IMG/VR virus record: IMGVR_UViG_3300046532_001584
Coordinates: 1 to 50,786 of that record
Source of the DNA: a virus
Length of the DNA: 50,786 bases
Reading direction: 5' to 3' (one strand)
The notes below the pieces were generated by a model. It made no database searches, was not told where the DNA came from, and was given only the letters and a program-made list of their open reading frames with translations. Both the position numbers and the translations under genes were made by a program. Position 1 is the stretch's first letter. The number at the start of each line of letters is the position of its first letter. Positions 42,499 to 50,762 of this stretch are shown here, piece by piece.

Positions 42499-42527
42499 TT
42501 TACTTTAACCCAATTCTATGATATAAT
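42499..42527 (+). promoter_or_regulatory. Sigma70-type early promoter
   Basis: TTTACT, 17 nt, TATAAT; GCTG precedes the first box and TATGA the second. The leader to ATG 42557 is about 23 nt with a GGAGAAA ribosome site. It likely drives the clamp/clamp loader region. Confidence 0.72.
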
Positions 42528-42556
42528 ATACTAATATTCAAATGGAGAAATAACGT

Positions 42557-43006
42557 ATGACACAAAAATATAAAAACATGGGCTGGTTTCTAACAGGCTT
42601 TTTAATAATGACGGCACCACATGCCATAGCAGCAACAATTAATCACAGCGCAGTAATAAAAGATCACTTTCGTGAAGTTGTGTATTTAGAACCATACACA
42701 GTCGAAGTGTGTAGTCAACAAAAAATAACAAACCCTGATGATCTTATTAATGGAGCTTTTTGGGGAGCAATATTCGGTGCAGTTGTTGGTGATGTAGTAA
42801 CTGATGGTGATGGTGGTAAACTACCTGGAGCAGTTATAGGCGCAGCAATTGGTTCAAATGAAGCAAAGAATAAAAGCAACACCACAGCGATGGTGTGTCA
42901 AACTGAAACACGTAAAACTTCAACACAACGTAATGAATACTCACATTCAACTATTCGTTTTGATTATGAAGGATCTTATTACGAAGTAGACTTTATTAAG
43001 AAATGA
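42557..43006 (+). CDS. Glycine-zipper periplasmic protein
   Basis: A 149-residue exported protein: signal peptide (residues 1-26, ending AIAA) and a glycine-zipper region GAFWGAIFGAVVGDVV then GAVIGAAIGSNEA, as in the Rickettsia 17-kDa antigen-like family. Two Cys at about 52 and 113 may pair. It probably spans or associates with the outer membrane. Role in infection unknown; surface change or superinfection exclusion is possible. Confidence 0.78.
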   Translation: MTQKYKNMGWFLTGFLIMTAPHAIAATINHSAVIKDHFREVVYLEPYTVEVCSQQKITNPDDLINGAFWGAIFGAVVGDVVTDGDGGKLPGAVIGAAIGSNEAKNKSNTTAMVCQTETRKTSTQRNEYSHSTIRFDYEGSYYEVDFIKK

Positions 43007-43278
43007 AGTTTAACGAACAGAAAAATATCCATGAGCTAACGCATTATGTTGAGGGTACTTACTCTAAACATTATGCTGCGGCTAATGGTATACAAAGTAT
43101 GGATCTCATCTCAGCTTCTGGCTTAGGATTAGATTTTTGTCTTGGTAATGTATTGAAATATGCGTCAAGGTATGGTAAAAAGAATGGAGCAAATCGTGAA
43201 GATCTAATGAAGATCATGCACTACACTCTATTAGCAATTAATGAACATGACATAAAGGAGTCAATTGATGAAACTTAG
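43003..43278 (+). CDS. DUF3310-type small protein
   Basis: A 91-residue protein with LDFCLGNVLKYASRYGKKNG followed by REDLMKIMHYTLLA, matching the phage DUF3310 family (sometimes called SaV-like), with a proposed nucleotide-related role that is not established. It begins at the previous stop (ATGA) and overlaps the clamp gene by 11 nt. Confidence 0.85.
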   Translation: MKFNEQKNIHELTHYVEGTYSKHYAAANGIQSMDLISASGLGLDFCLGNVLKYASRYGKKNGANREDLMKIMHYTLLAINEHDIKESIDET

Positions 43279-43969
43279 TAATGAAATAAAAGATGTATTG
43301 AATAATTTCCAAACAATCAATAGCAATATCGCTTTAGGTGAAGAGGGAATGATTCGAACAATGTCTGTGTCTAAAACACTCATGGCAAAATCTCTAGTGA
43401 AGCTTAATATTGATGAAAATAACTGGCCATACGAATTTGGCATATATGACTTAGGTGAATTCCTAGCTTGTCTTAATATGTTTGATGATCCTACTCTTGA
43501 TTTCGATGAAGAAAAAAGATTTGTAACAATTACAGATGGTATTACTTCATTTAAATATTATTTTTCTGAAGTTGGTAGCTTAACAGTTCCAACTAAAGAT
43601 ATTAATTTAGAATGTGATGACTTAATCTTCACACTTACACACGAACAATTAACTCAATTGCGTAAAGCGTCAGGTACTCTTAAAGCTAATCAGCTTAGCA
43701 TACGCAAAAATTATAATGGAGCATTTATCGAATGTGTAATTCTTGATAAACAAAACCCTACATCAAATGAGTTTACTCTAAATGTAGCAAATTGCAGTAT
43801 AAATACTTCTGCAGAATTTGATTTCGTATTTGATATAAACAATTTCAAATTCAAACCATCCGATGAATACGTTTTTGGAATAGACAAAAAACAAGTAGCA
43901 TCGGTAATAGCCGGTAACACCAACTATTGGGTTGCCCTAGATAAAACAACAACATATAAGGAATTATAA
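43268..43969 (+). CDS. gp45: Sliding clamp gp45
   Basis: Trimeric processivity factor for gp43 and activator of late transcription with gp55. 233 residues versus 228 in T4. The start ATG 43268 has GGAG 8 nt upstream; the frame also contains TTG 43265. KLSNEIKDVLNNFQTINSNI and the beta-rich repeats are typical, but sequence identity to T4 is low in this family. Position before gp44 supports it. Confidence 0.88.
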   Translation: MKLSNEIKDVLNNFQTINSNIALGEEGMIRTMSVSKTLMAKSLVKLNIDENNWPYEFGIYDLGEFLACLNMFDDPTLDFDEEKRFVTITDGITSFKYYFSEVGSLTVPTKDINLECDDLIFTLTHEQLTQLRKASGTLKANQLSIRKNYNGAFIECVILDKQNPTSNEFTLNVANCSINTSAEFDFVFDINNFKFKPSDEYVFGIDKKQVASVIAGNTNYWVALDKTTTYKEL

Positions 43970-44250
43970 TGGCAAAGAAAGAAGAAACAACTGAAGCAGT
44001 TGATGCAGTTCCAACAACTGTACCTGAAGCACCAAAAGAAAACCAAGGTCTTAACCTAACTGATATTAGAGCATGCGTTACAATCATTGATATCGTAACT
44101 AAGCGAGGAGCATTTGAAGGTGCTGAACTTGCGGATGTTGGTCAAGTACGTAATCGTTTAGACAAGTTTTTAAATGCTGCAGCTGCAGCACAAGCTCCAG
44201 CTACAACTGAGGAAGCTCCTGCTGAGACTGAAGATGAAGTAACAGCGTAA
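43969..44250 (+). CDS. Conserved small protein between clamp and clamp loader
   Basis: A 93-residue protein starting in the gp45 stop. Low-complexity ends rich in Ala, Glu, Pro, Thr flank a conserved helix set NLTDIRACVTIIDIVTKRGA then FEGAELADVGQVRNRLDKF. The same core appears, as I recall, beside gp45 in marine T4-like phages. It may bind the clamp or loader. Function unknown. Confidence 0.72.
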   Translation: MAKKEETTEAVDAVPTTVPEAPKENQGLNLTDIRACVTIIDIVTKRGAFEGAELADVGQVRNRLDKFLNAAAAAQAPATTEEAPAETEDEVTA

Positions 44251-44276
44251 ATTTTTAATTATATTATGAGGTGTTT

Positions 44277-45206
44277 GTGGAAGAATTTTTATTCGTAGAA
44301 AAGTATCGCCCTAAAACTATTGAGGAGTGTATTCTCCCAAAAGGTTTAAAAGATATTTTTCAAGATATGGTCTCTAGGGGACAACTCCCTAACATGATGT
44401 TTACAGGTTCTGCAGGTGTAGGTAAGACTACAGTTGCTAGAGCTCTATGCAATGAATTAGATCTTGACTATATGATGATCAATGGATCCGAAGATGGAAA
44501 CATTGATACATTACGTGGCAAGATCAAACAGTTTGCAAGTACTATATCATTACATGGTGGACAAAAGGTAGTCATTCTCGATGAAGCTGATTACCTAAAT
44601 CCCCAATCTACTCAACCTGCATTACGTGGATTCATTGAAGAGTTTTCGCAGAATTGTAGATTTATATTAACCTGTAATTTTAAGAATCGTATAATAGATC
44701 CTCTCCATTCGAGATGTTCTGTATATGAATTCAACTTAGGGAACAAAGCTAAGATGGCACAGGCATTTATGTCTAGGCTTCAATTCATTCTTGATTCCGA
44801 AAAGATTACATATGACAATGCAGTTATTGCAGAACTCATTATGAAATACATACCAGACTGGCGTCGTGTTATAAATGAATGTCAAAGGTATGGTATGAGT
44901 GGTCATATCGATACTGGAGTTCTTGTCACTTTATCAGAGGCAAGTGTTCAAGGATTGATGGAAGATCTTAAGACTAAAAACTTTAAAGGAATGCGTAAAT
45001 GGGTAACAGATAACATGGACGTAGAATCTGCAAAGCTTTTTAGAATGGTGTATGATAATATGATTATGTATGTGGCACCTAATAGCATTCCGCAACTGGT
45101 ACTCATACTTGCAGATTATTCTTATAAGGATAGTTTTGTAGCTGACCATGAAATAAATGTGGTAGCATGTATGACTGAAATAATGTCACAGATTAAATTC
45201 AAATGA
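44277..45206 (+). CDS. gp44: Clamp loader large subunit gp44
   Basis: AAA+ ATPase that loads gp45 with gp62. About 309 residues versus 319 in T4. GTG 44277 has GAGG 5 nt upstream; GTG 44271 is an alternative. Motifs: Walker A TGSAGVGKTTVAR, Walker B VVILDEADYLN, and a SRC-type arginine (LHSRCSVYEF). Confidence 0.93.
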   Translation: MEEFLFVEKYRPKTIEECILPKGLKDIFQDMVSRGQLPNMMFTGSAGVGKTTVARALCNELDLDYMMINGSEDGNIDTLRGKIKQFASTISLHGGQKVVILDEADYLNPQSTQPALRGFIEEFSQNCRFILTCNFKNRIIDPLHSRCSVYEFNLGNKAKMAQAFMSRLQFILDSEKITYDNAVIAELIMKYIPDWRRVINECQRYGMSGHIDTGVLVTLSEASVQGLMEDLKTKNFKGMRKWVTDNMDVESAKLFRMVYDNMIMYVAPNSIPQLVLILADYSYKDSFVADHEINVVACMTEIMSQIKFK

Positions 45207-45265
45207 TAATGTTTTTAGCGATTGCTATTCCTTTAATAGTAATCATATGTTTATTTTTTCAATAG
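45203..45265 (+). CDS. 20-residue membrane peptide
   Basis: ATG 45203 overlaps the gp44 stop (ATGA). The product is one hydrophobic helix (MIMFLAIAIPLIVIICLFFQ). It is very short, so it could be a chance frame; coupling to gp44 argues for it. Confidence 0.35.
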   Translation: MIMFLAIAIPLIVIICLFFQ

Positions 45266-45274
45266 GAGACTAAT

Positions 45275-45412
45275 ATGTTAACAGAACTAGCAAAATACTC
45301 AACAATAATTATTGCTTTAGCTATGGTAAATATTGTATGGCAATTAGAAAAGGCCAGCCAATTATTAAAAGCAATGACTGGCTTTTTAGAAAAAGGTTTA
45401 GATGATGAGTAG
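45275..45412 (+). CDS. 45-residue membrane-anchored peptide
   Basis: ATG 45275 follows a GGAG ribosome site (45265-45268) by 6 nt. A hydrophobic N-terminal half (YSTIIIALAMVNIVWQL) and a charged C-terminal half (KASQLLKAM, FLEKGLDDE). Its end overlaps gp62. No family recognised; a small TM protein between gp44 and gp62 is unusual for T4 but the site before it is good. Confidence 0.55.
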   Translation: MLTELAKYSTIIIALAMVNIVWQLEKASQLLKAMTGFLEKGLDDE

Positions 45413-45779
45413 TCCATTTGATTTTATCAAATCGATATCCTCTACCAAAAAAGATATCATGGAAGATGAGAAAGACTACAATGCCTTTATGGTTAATCGT
45501 GGTCTATCTTACTTTCCTGATTCAGTAATATATGCCAATGAAATGAATATGTTTCACCATCTTGATTCCCGCCTGCAATACTTATTTCTTATAAATATAG
45601 TTAGAAAACGAAATAGGTTTTCCAAGTGGAATAAGGCTAGTGAATCAGAAGACATTAAAGCTATAAAATCATATTATGGATATAGCAATGAAAAGGCTCG
45701 TGATGTACTTCCGCTTTTAAGTAATGAAAATCTTAAAATAATAAGAGGAAGAATACAGCATGGCGGAATACAACGATGA
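45402..45779 (+). CDS. gp62: Clamp loader small subunit gp62
   Basis: Forms the clamp loader with gp44. Conserved VNRGLSYFPDSVIYANEMN and LQYLFLINIVRKRNRF and KSYYGYSNEKA are gp62-like blocks in marine T4-like phages. 125 residues, shorter than T4 gp62 (187), as in related cyanophages. ATG 45402 or 45405 may be used. It overlaps the next gene by 20 nt. Confidence 0.88.
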   Translation: MMSSPFDFIKSISSTKKDIMEDEKDYNAFMVNRGLSYFPDSVIYANEMNMFHHLDSRLQYLFLINIVRKRNRFSKWNKASESEDIKAIKSYYGYSNEKARDVLPLLSNENLKIIRGRIQHGGIQR

Positions 45780-46170
45780 ATTGGTTAACTGGAAACCAGA
45801 AATGATGTTAGAAGTACTACTAGCAGAACCAGATGACTTCCTAAAGATACGTGAAACACTTACACGAATAGGTGTAGCATCTAAAAGAGATGCTAAGCTA
45901 TATCAATCATGTCATATCCTTCATAAACAAGGAAGATATTTCATAACTCATTTTAAAGAATTATTCTTATTAGATGGTAAGCCATCTAACTTAACAGAGA
46001 ATGATCTTAAACGTAGGAACACAATTGTAAAATTAATGGATGATTGGGGATTACTTGAAGTAGTTACTCCTGTTGGAGAAGTTGCAGCATTAAACCAAAT
46101 CAAAATTATATCTCATAAAGATAAATCTGAATGGGAATTGTGTCCTAAATATAATATAGGTATCAAGTGA
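45760..46170 (+). CDS. regA: RegA translational repressor
   Basis: RNA-binding repressor that in T4 blocks translation of gp44, gp45, gp62 and others. 136 residues versus 122 in T4. It retains FLKIRETLTRIGVAS, LYQSCHILHKQGRYFITHFK, MDDWGLLEVV and SEWELCPKYNIG. T4-type synteny gp62-regA-gp43 is kept, although Hsp20, IscU and an Sm-like gene are inserted before gp43. Confidence 0.96.
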   Translation: MAEYNDELVNWKPEMMLEVLLAEPDDFLKIRETLTRIGVASKRDAKLYQSCHILHKQGRYFITHFKELFLLDGKPSNLTENDLKRRNTIVKLMDDWGLLEVVTPVGEVAALNQIKIISHKDKSEWELCPKYNIGIK

Positions 46171-46176
46171 AACCTG

Positions 46177-46184
46177 TATAAATA
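46177..46184 (+). promoter_or_regulatory. T4-type late promoter word before hsp20
   Basis: TATAAATA 7 nt after the regA stop. The Hsp20 ATG is 61 nt further on, after a TATAATATAGGAGG stretch with a perfect ribosome site. It suggests that Hsp20 and IscU have late expression besides any early transcript. Confidence 0.6.
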
Positions 46185-46245
46185 AAAATGGATATGCCGA
46201 AAGGGTATTCATTTTATAACCTTGCTATAATATAGGAGGACAATT

Positions 46246-46707
46246 ATGTCAAACTTAGCATTTAACTTCCCAAGGGATACGTTCCTTGGATTCGATCAAC
46301 TTTTCGAAACACTATCAAGCGTACCATTTAACGGAACTACAGAAACACGTAGTGCTGGGTACCCGCCTTATAATGTTATTAAAAAAGATGATGGTCATTT
46401 TCTTATTGAGATTGCTGTTGCAGGATTCAGTAAAGATGACATAGACCTAACTCTCGAGAAGGGTATTTTAACGGTGAAAGGTAATAGACCTCATGCACCG
46501 GTAGATAGAGAGTACGCTCACCGCGGAATTTCTTCAAGGGGATTTGAAAGACAATTCACATTATCTGACACAATACAAGTTATTGGTGCAGACATTGTAG
46601 ATGGTCTGCTTGTTGTTGCTCTGGAAAATAATATTCCAGAAGAGGACAAGCCACAAATCATTAAGTTAGGAAAACTAAACAAAACAGCAAGCTTGCTGTT
46701 GAGTTAA
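46246..46707 (+). CDS. Small heat shock protein (Hsp20)
   Basis: An alpha-crystallin-type chaperone: PPYNVIKKDDGHFLIEIAVA then GFSKDDIDLTLEKGILTVKG and a GLL-type closing strand DGLLVVALENNIPEE. 153 residues with an N-terminal arm starting NLAFNFPRDTFLGFDQL. T4-like marine phages commonly carry one. It may protect folding of virion proteins. Strong ribosome site AGGAGG. Confidence 0.95.
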   Translation: MSNLAFNFPRDTFLGFDQLFETLSSVPFNGTTETRSAGYPPYNVIKKDDGHFLIEIAVAGFSKDDIDLTLEKGILTVKGNRPHAPVDREYAHRGISSRGFERQFTLSDTIQVIGADIVDGLLVVALENNIPEEDKPQIIKLGKLNKTASLLLS

Positions 46708-46724
46708 ATTAACTAAGGAGCATT

Positions 46725-47114
46725 ATGGCATATTCAGAAAAGGTTTTAGACCACTACAACAATCCACGCAATGTGGGTAAGATGGATCCCAAAGATCCTA
46801 ACGTAGGAACTGGTATGGTTGGTGCTCCTGCCTGTGGCGATGTAATGCGTCTTCAAATAAAGATTGAAGATGGCGTATGTACAAATGCCGTTTTTAAAAC
46901 ATATGGCTGCGGTTCAGCAATCGCTTCTAGTTCACTATTAACTGAATGGGTTAAAGGTAAATCAGTTAAAGCAATTCAAGCAATTAAGAATACTGAAATT
47001 GTTGAAGAGCTTAACCTCCCACCAGTAAAAATACATTGTAGTGTATTAGCAGAGGATGCAATCAAGTCAGCTGTAAAAGATTATGTAGATAAACAACCAA
47101 AGGAACATAGATGA
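46725..47114 (+). CDS. IscU-like Fe-S cluster scaffold
   Basis: The scaffold on which Fe-S clusters form. 129 residues with the full active site: C37 and D39 in GAPACGDVMRL, C62 in YGCGSAIASSS, H104-C105 in KIHCSVLAEDAI, and the LPPVK motif (98-102) which in cells binds the chaperone HscA. A complete and probably working copy. Together with the A-type carrier and ferredoxin it forms a phage Fe-S set. A clear ribosome site AAGGAG precedes it. Confidence 0.96.
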   Translation: MAYSEKVLDHYNNPRNVGKMDPKDPNVGTGMVGAPACGDVMRLQIKIEDGVCTNAVFKTYGCGSAIASSSLLTEWVKGKSVKAIQAIKNTEIVEELNLPPVKIHCSVLAEDAIKSAVKDYVDKQPKEHR

Positions 47115-47410
47115 TTGAAGAAAAAATTAGATTAATCCGATTAACATCGGGCGAAGAAATATTATGTGAATTACACGAACAAAGAAATAGAAAAATAACA
47201 GTAGTTAAAGATCCTATTTTGTTAATACCAAATGAAGGACAAATTGGCTTTATGCCTTATTTGCCTTATACTGAAATCGGTATCTTTGGACTTACAATAA
47301 AAGAGGAACATATTATGTTTAATGTTCAACCAACAGATGAGATGATTGATAAGTATAATAGCATGACATCTGCGGTAGTGACACCACCTATGCAGAAAAT
47401 AGTTACATAA
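47111..47410 (+). CDS. Small Sm/LSm-like phage protein, copy 2
   Basis: A 99-residue protein related to that at 27808: both have K/R-x-[LI]-[KR]-L-x-SGE-x-I-x and x-[GF]-F-x-PYLP-x-[ST]. This copy starts in the IscU stop (ATGA). The strand pattern suggests an Sm-like barrel, possibly an RNA-binding protein; inference only. Confidence 0.58.
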   Translation: MIEEKIRLIRLTSGEEILCELHEQRNRKITVVKDPILLIPNEGQIGFMPYLPYTEIGIFGLTIKEEHIMFNVQPTDEMIDKYNSMTSAVVTPPMQKIVT

Positions 47411-47414
47411 GCTG

Positions 47415-47443
47415 TTTACTTCTCCCCCTAACTATGGTATAAT
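47415..47443 (+). promoter_or_regulatory. Sigma70-type early promoter of DNA polymerase
   Basis: TTTACT, 17 nt, TATAAT with GCTG before the first box and TATGG before the second. The box ends 8 nt before the gp43 ATG, so the polymerase mRNA is probably leaderless. Confidence 0.75.
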
Positions 47444-47451
47444 AGTACCAT

Positions 47452-49965
47452 ATGAATAAATCTTTTTATACACACGCTTTCCGTCATGGTAAAGTAATCA
47501 AATATTGTGGTTTCGAAGAAGGAAAGAAAGTCTCCTTCACGATTCCATTTAAACCAACTCTATACGTCACATCTAAAAAAGAAACTAATTGGCATGCGCT
47601 CGATGGTACCCCTGTCGATCCAGTTACATTTGGTAGTATGAGTGAAGCTACAGACTTTATGAAGCAATACAAAGATGTTCCTAACTTTAAAATCTTTGGG
47701 AATACTAATTATGTTGCTCAACATATCAATGAAGAATTCCCAGGCGATATCAAGTGGGATCGTAGTCTTATTAATGTTACTTCCCTAGATATCGAATGTA
47801 AGTTCGGTGAAGGCTTTCCTGACCCAGCAGATGCTGACCAGGAGATCACAGCAATTACAATGAAGAATAATATAGATGATATCTATTACACATTTGGTTG
47901 TGGTGATTATGATGTAGAAAAAGCTTTAATGCAAGATCATGAAGTTCGTTATATTAAATGTAATAATGAATATGAATTACTTCATAAATTTGTATATCAA
48001 TGGTCGAAGTCTTCCCCTGATGTTATCACTGGTTGGAACGTAGAGTTCTTTGATATACCATATATCGTAAATCGTATAGCAAAAATACTTGGCGAAGGCA
48101 AAGAAAAACTCTTATCGCCATGGAAGATGATCGATAAACGAGATGTACAACAACCTTTTAGTAATCAAATGCGTGTTAAATATGACATAAAGGGTGTTAC
48201 AACTCTTGATTATTATGCGTTATTTAAAAAGTTTGCATTTACATATGGTCCACAAGAATCATATAAACTTGATCATATTGCGAATGTAGTTCTTGGTGAG
48301 AAGAAGCTTGACTTTGGTGAAGCCTCAGACTTAAATGAATTGCACGCTAATGATTATCAAAAGTTTATTGATTATAACATTAAAGATGTAGAGTTGATTG
48401 ACAGAATGGAAGATAAGCTTGGCCTTATTACCCTCTGTTTAACTATGGCTTATAAAGGTGGTGTTAACTATGATTCAGTTCTAGGGACTGTAGCGATATG
48501 GGATTCATTAATCTATAGGGATCTCCATTCAAGACACATAGCAATTCCACAAAATAATGAATCATTTAAAGGCGCTTATCCTGGTGGCTATGTAAAAGAA
48601 CCTCAAGTCGGTATGCATGATTGGGTATGTTCATTTGACTTGAACTCCCTATATCCTTCAATCATTATGCAATACAATATGTCACCTGAAACTATATTAG
48701 TTGGCGCGGATGAACCAGGTGTCAATGTTGAATCTGTTCTCAAAGGTCATGTAAGGAACAATATTCCTGGTACGGCGTTAGCTGTCAATGGTGTTAGATT
48801 CGATACAAAAAAGCCTGGTGTATTACCACAAATAATTCAAGAAATCTATAATGAACGTGTAGGTCATAAACAAAAAATGTTGAAAGCTCAACAAGAGTTA
48901 GAGCTATGCACAGTAAAGTCAGATGTCTATGCTCTTGAAAAGCGTATAGAAATTTCAAAGAACCAACAATTAGCCCTTAAGATTTTGCTTAATAGTTTAT
49001 ACGGCGCAATGGGTAATAAATGGTTTAGATACTTTGATATGAGAATTGCCGAGGGTATCACCCTGACTGGCCAAGCAACTATCAAATGGGCTGAAAAGAA
49101 TTTAAACAATTATCTTAATAATACTTTAAAAACTGATAAAGATTATGTAGTCGCAATTGATACAGATTCAGTATACGTCTCACTTGATGAATTCGTTAAA
49201 CGATTTAAACCAGAAAATCCTGTTAACTTCTTAGATAAATTATGTTCTACAGCGTTGGAAGATGCTCTTACTAAATGTTATGATGAACTATATACAAGAC
49301 TTGGTGGTGTAGAAAACAAAATGGTCATGGGTCGTGAAGTTATTGCTGATCGTGGTATATGGACAGCAAAGAAAAGATACATACTCAATGTACATGACAA
49401 TGAGGGTGTTCGTTATGCTCAACCTAAATTAAAGATCATGGGTATTGAAGCAATCAAATCATCTACCCCAGCGATATGTAGACAAGCATTAAAAGATATG
49501 TTTAAAAGAATTATTGAAACTGATGAAGAAACAGTCCAAAGCGATATACGAAATTTTAAAAAGGTATTCTCTGAAGCCTCAGCTGAGGAAGTATCATTCC
49601 CTCGTTCTGTTCAGAATCTTAAAAAGTGGAATGATAAAGAAACTATATACAAAAAGGGTACGCCTATTCATGTCCGAGGAGCACTTATGCATAATGCATT
49701 AATAGATGATAAGAAGCTTCGTAACAAAGTAGAAAAAATACACGGCGGCGATAAGGTCAAGTTCACATATCTTAGAAAGCCAAACCCTATAAAAGAAAAT
49801 GTCATTGCATTCATTGACTTTCTTCCAAAAGAATTTAAACTTGAAGACTATGTTGATTATAATCTTCAATTCGAAAAAACATTTTTAGGCGCAATAGAAC
49901 CTGTCTTAACCGCGGTTGGATGGGAAAGTGAGAAAAGAATAACTTTGGAATCTTTTTTCAATTAA
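47452..49965 (+). CDS. gp43: DNA polymerase gp43 (family B)
   Basis: Replicative polymerase with proofreading. 837 residues versus 898 in T4. Exo I LDIECKFG (D113, E115), Exo II TGWNVEFFDIPYI (N196, D201), Exo III DYNIKDVELID; polymerase A DLNSLYPSI (D396), B KILLNSLYGAMGNK, and C AIDTDSVYVS (D570, D572). No split or intein. It is preceded by its own early promoter with no visible ribosome site. Confidence 0.97.
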   Translation: MNKSFYTHAFRHGKVIKYCGFEEGKKVSFTIPFKPTLYVTSKKETNWHALDGTPVDPVTFGSMSEATDFMKQYKDVPNFKIFGNTNYVAQHINEEFPGDIKWDRSLINVTSLDIECKFGEGFPDPADADQEITAITMKNNIDDIYYTFGCGDYDVEKALMQDHEVRYIKCNNEYELLHKFVYQWSKSSPDVITGWNVEFFDIPYIVNRIAKILGEGKEKLLSPWKMIDKRDVQQPFSNQMRVKYDIKGVTTLDYYALFKKFAFTYGPQESYKLDHIANVVLGEKKLDFGEASDLNELHANDYQKFIDYNIKDVELIDRMEDKLGLITLCLTMAYKGGVNYDSVLGTVAIWDSLIYRDLHSRHIAIPQNNESFKGAYPGGYVKEPQVGMHDWVCSFDLNSLYPSIIMQYNMSPETILVGADEPGVNVESVLKGHVRNNIPGTALAVNGVRFDTKKPGVLPQIIQEIYNERVGHKQKMLKAQQELELCTVKSDVYALEKRIEISKNQQLALKILLNSLYGAMGNKWFRYFDMRIAEGITLTGQATIKWAEKNLNNYLNNTLKTDKDYVVAIDTDSVYVSLDEFVKRFKPENPVNFLDKLCSTALEDALTKCYDELYTRLGGVENKMVMGREVIADRGIWTAKKRYILNVHDNEGVRYAQPKLKIMGIEAIKSSTPAICRQALKDMFKRIIETDEETVQSDIRNFKKVFSEASAEEVSFPRSVQNLKKWNDKETIYKKGTPIHVRGALMHNALIDDKKLRNKVEKIHGGDKVKFTYLRKPNPIKENVIAFIDFLPKEFKLEDYVDYNLQFEKTFLGAIEPVLTAVGWESEKRITLESFFN

Positions 49966-49968
49966 CTA

Positions 49969-49996
49969 TTTACATTCACATAAAGTATGTTATAAT
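49969..49996 (+). promoter_or_regulatory. Sigma70-type early promoter after gp43
   Basis: TTTACA, 16 nt, TATAAT with TATGT before the second box. It ends 8 nt before ATG 50005, again predicting a leaderless start. Confidence 0.7.
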
Positions 49997-50004
49997 ATAA
50001 CCAT

Positions 50005-50082
50005 ATGAGTAAACTTGACTACGTAATATTAATTCTTTTATTTCCGTATTGGTTTATTTGTTATTTAAAGGAGAACGAATGA
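50005..50082 (+). CDS. 25-residue membrane peptide
   Basis: Starts directly downstream of the early promoter. It is one hydrophobic helix (YVILILLFPYWFICYL) with a short KENE tail. Its end overlaps the next ATG (ATGA) and its last codons hold that gene's ribosome site (AAAGGAG). It may be a small host-directed membrane peptide or just a translated leader. Confidence 0.5.
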   Translation: MSKLDYVILILLFPYWFICYLKENE

Positions 50083-50762
50083 GTACAAATTGGGTAAGTG
50101 ATATTAATCTTATGCACCAGAAATATGGTGTACATGAATGGATTAAACAAGCAACACCATTTCAGCTTAAGAAGTTTATTGAATTCCGCCTTGATTTTAT
50201 CAAGGAAGAGTACGATGAGACTAAAGAAGCTCTCGTTATGGAAGATGCAGAAGAGATCGTTGATGGTCTTATTGATTTATGTGTAGTAGCTATTGGAACA
50301 TTAGATGCAATGGGTATTAATTCAATCAATGCATGGAATGCAGTGTTAGAAGCAAATATGGCAAAGGAAGTTGGTAGAAAAGAATCAAGGCCAAATCCAT
50401 TAGGTCTACCAGATCTAATTAAACCGGAGGGTTGGACAGCACCAAGTCATGAAGATAATCATGGTATTATTCCAACAGCATTTGATTCTGATATGTTTGA
50501 TAGTGCTTTATTAAGACACGCTAATAATAACTGGGGAGGATTCTTTTCTCCAACAGAAGATGATGATCGTAATGAAGAAACTGATGCTGATCAAACTGAA
50601 TATGTAGGTTATGAAGATGCTATTAAAAGTAGTAATGCTTATAAATCAAATTTAGAAGGTCAAAACATGAAAGAAAAATATGGTAGGGCAGTTGAAACAA
50701 TGCCTGAATTAATCATTGGAACTCCTCCTAATACACTAACCACAAAAAAAGAAGATGAGTAA
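50079..50762 (+). CDS. MazG-like nucleotide pyrophosphohydrolase
   Basis: All-alpha NTP pyrophosphatase: FRLDFIKEEYDETKEAL (E43, E44, E47) and AEEIVDGLIDLCVVAIGT (E59, D62) give the E-E-x-x-E ... E-x-x-D metal set. ATG 50079 is preceded by AAAGGAG, so a longer frame from 50049 is rejected. 227 residues, of which about 110-227 form a low-complexity acidic tail not seen in the core family. MazG-like proteins may limit ppGpp or adjust nucleotide pools in infected cells. Confidence 0.9.
   Translation: MSTNWVSDINLMHQKYGVHEWIKQATPFQLKKFIEFRLDFIKEEYDETKEALVMEDAEEIVDGLIDLCVVAIGTLDAMGINSINAWNAVLEANMAKEVGRKESRPNPLGLPDLIKPEGWTAPSHEDNHGIIPTAFDSDMFDSALLRHANNNWGGFFSPTEDDDRNEETDADQTEYVGYEDAIKSSNAYKSNLEGQNMKEKYGRAVETMPELIIGTPPNTLTTKKEDE

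Noticed and set aside
45349-45384. Possible hairpin with T-run (GCCAG...CTGGCTTTTT)
   Set aside because: The loop is about 18 nt, the stem is short and it lies within a small coding frame; weaker than the two clear terminators.
45590-45597. TATAAATA inside gp62
   Set aside because: Internal to coding sequence and far (about 160 nt) from the next start; treated as chance.
46188-46235. 15-codon frame upstream of hsp20 as a leader peptide
   Set aside because: Starts 3 nt after the late word and has no ribosome site; too short to support.
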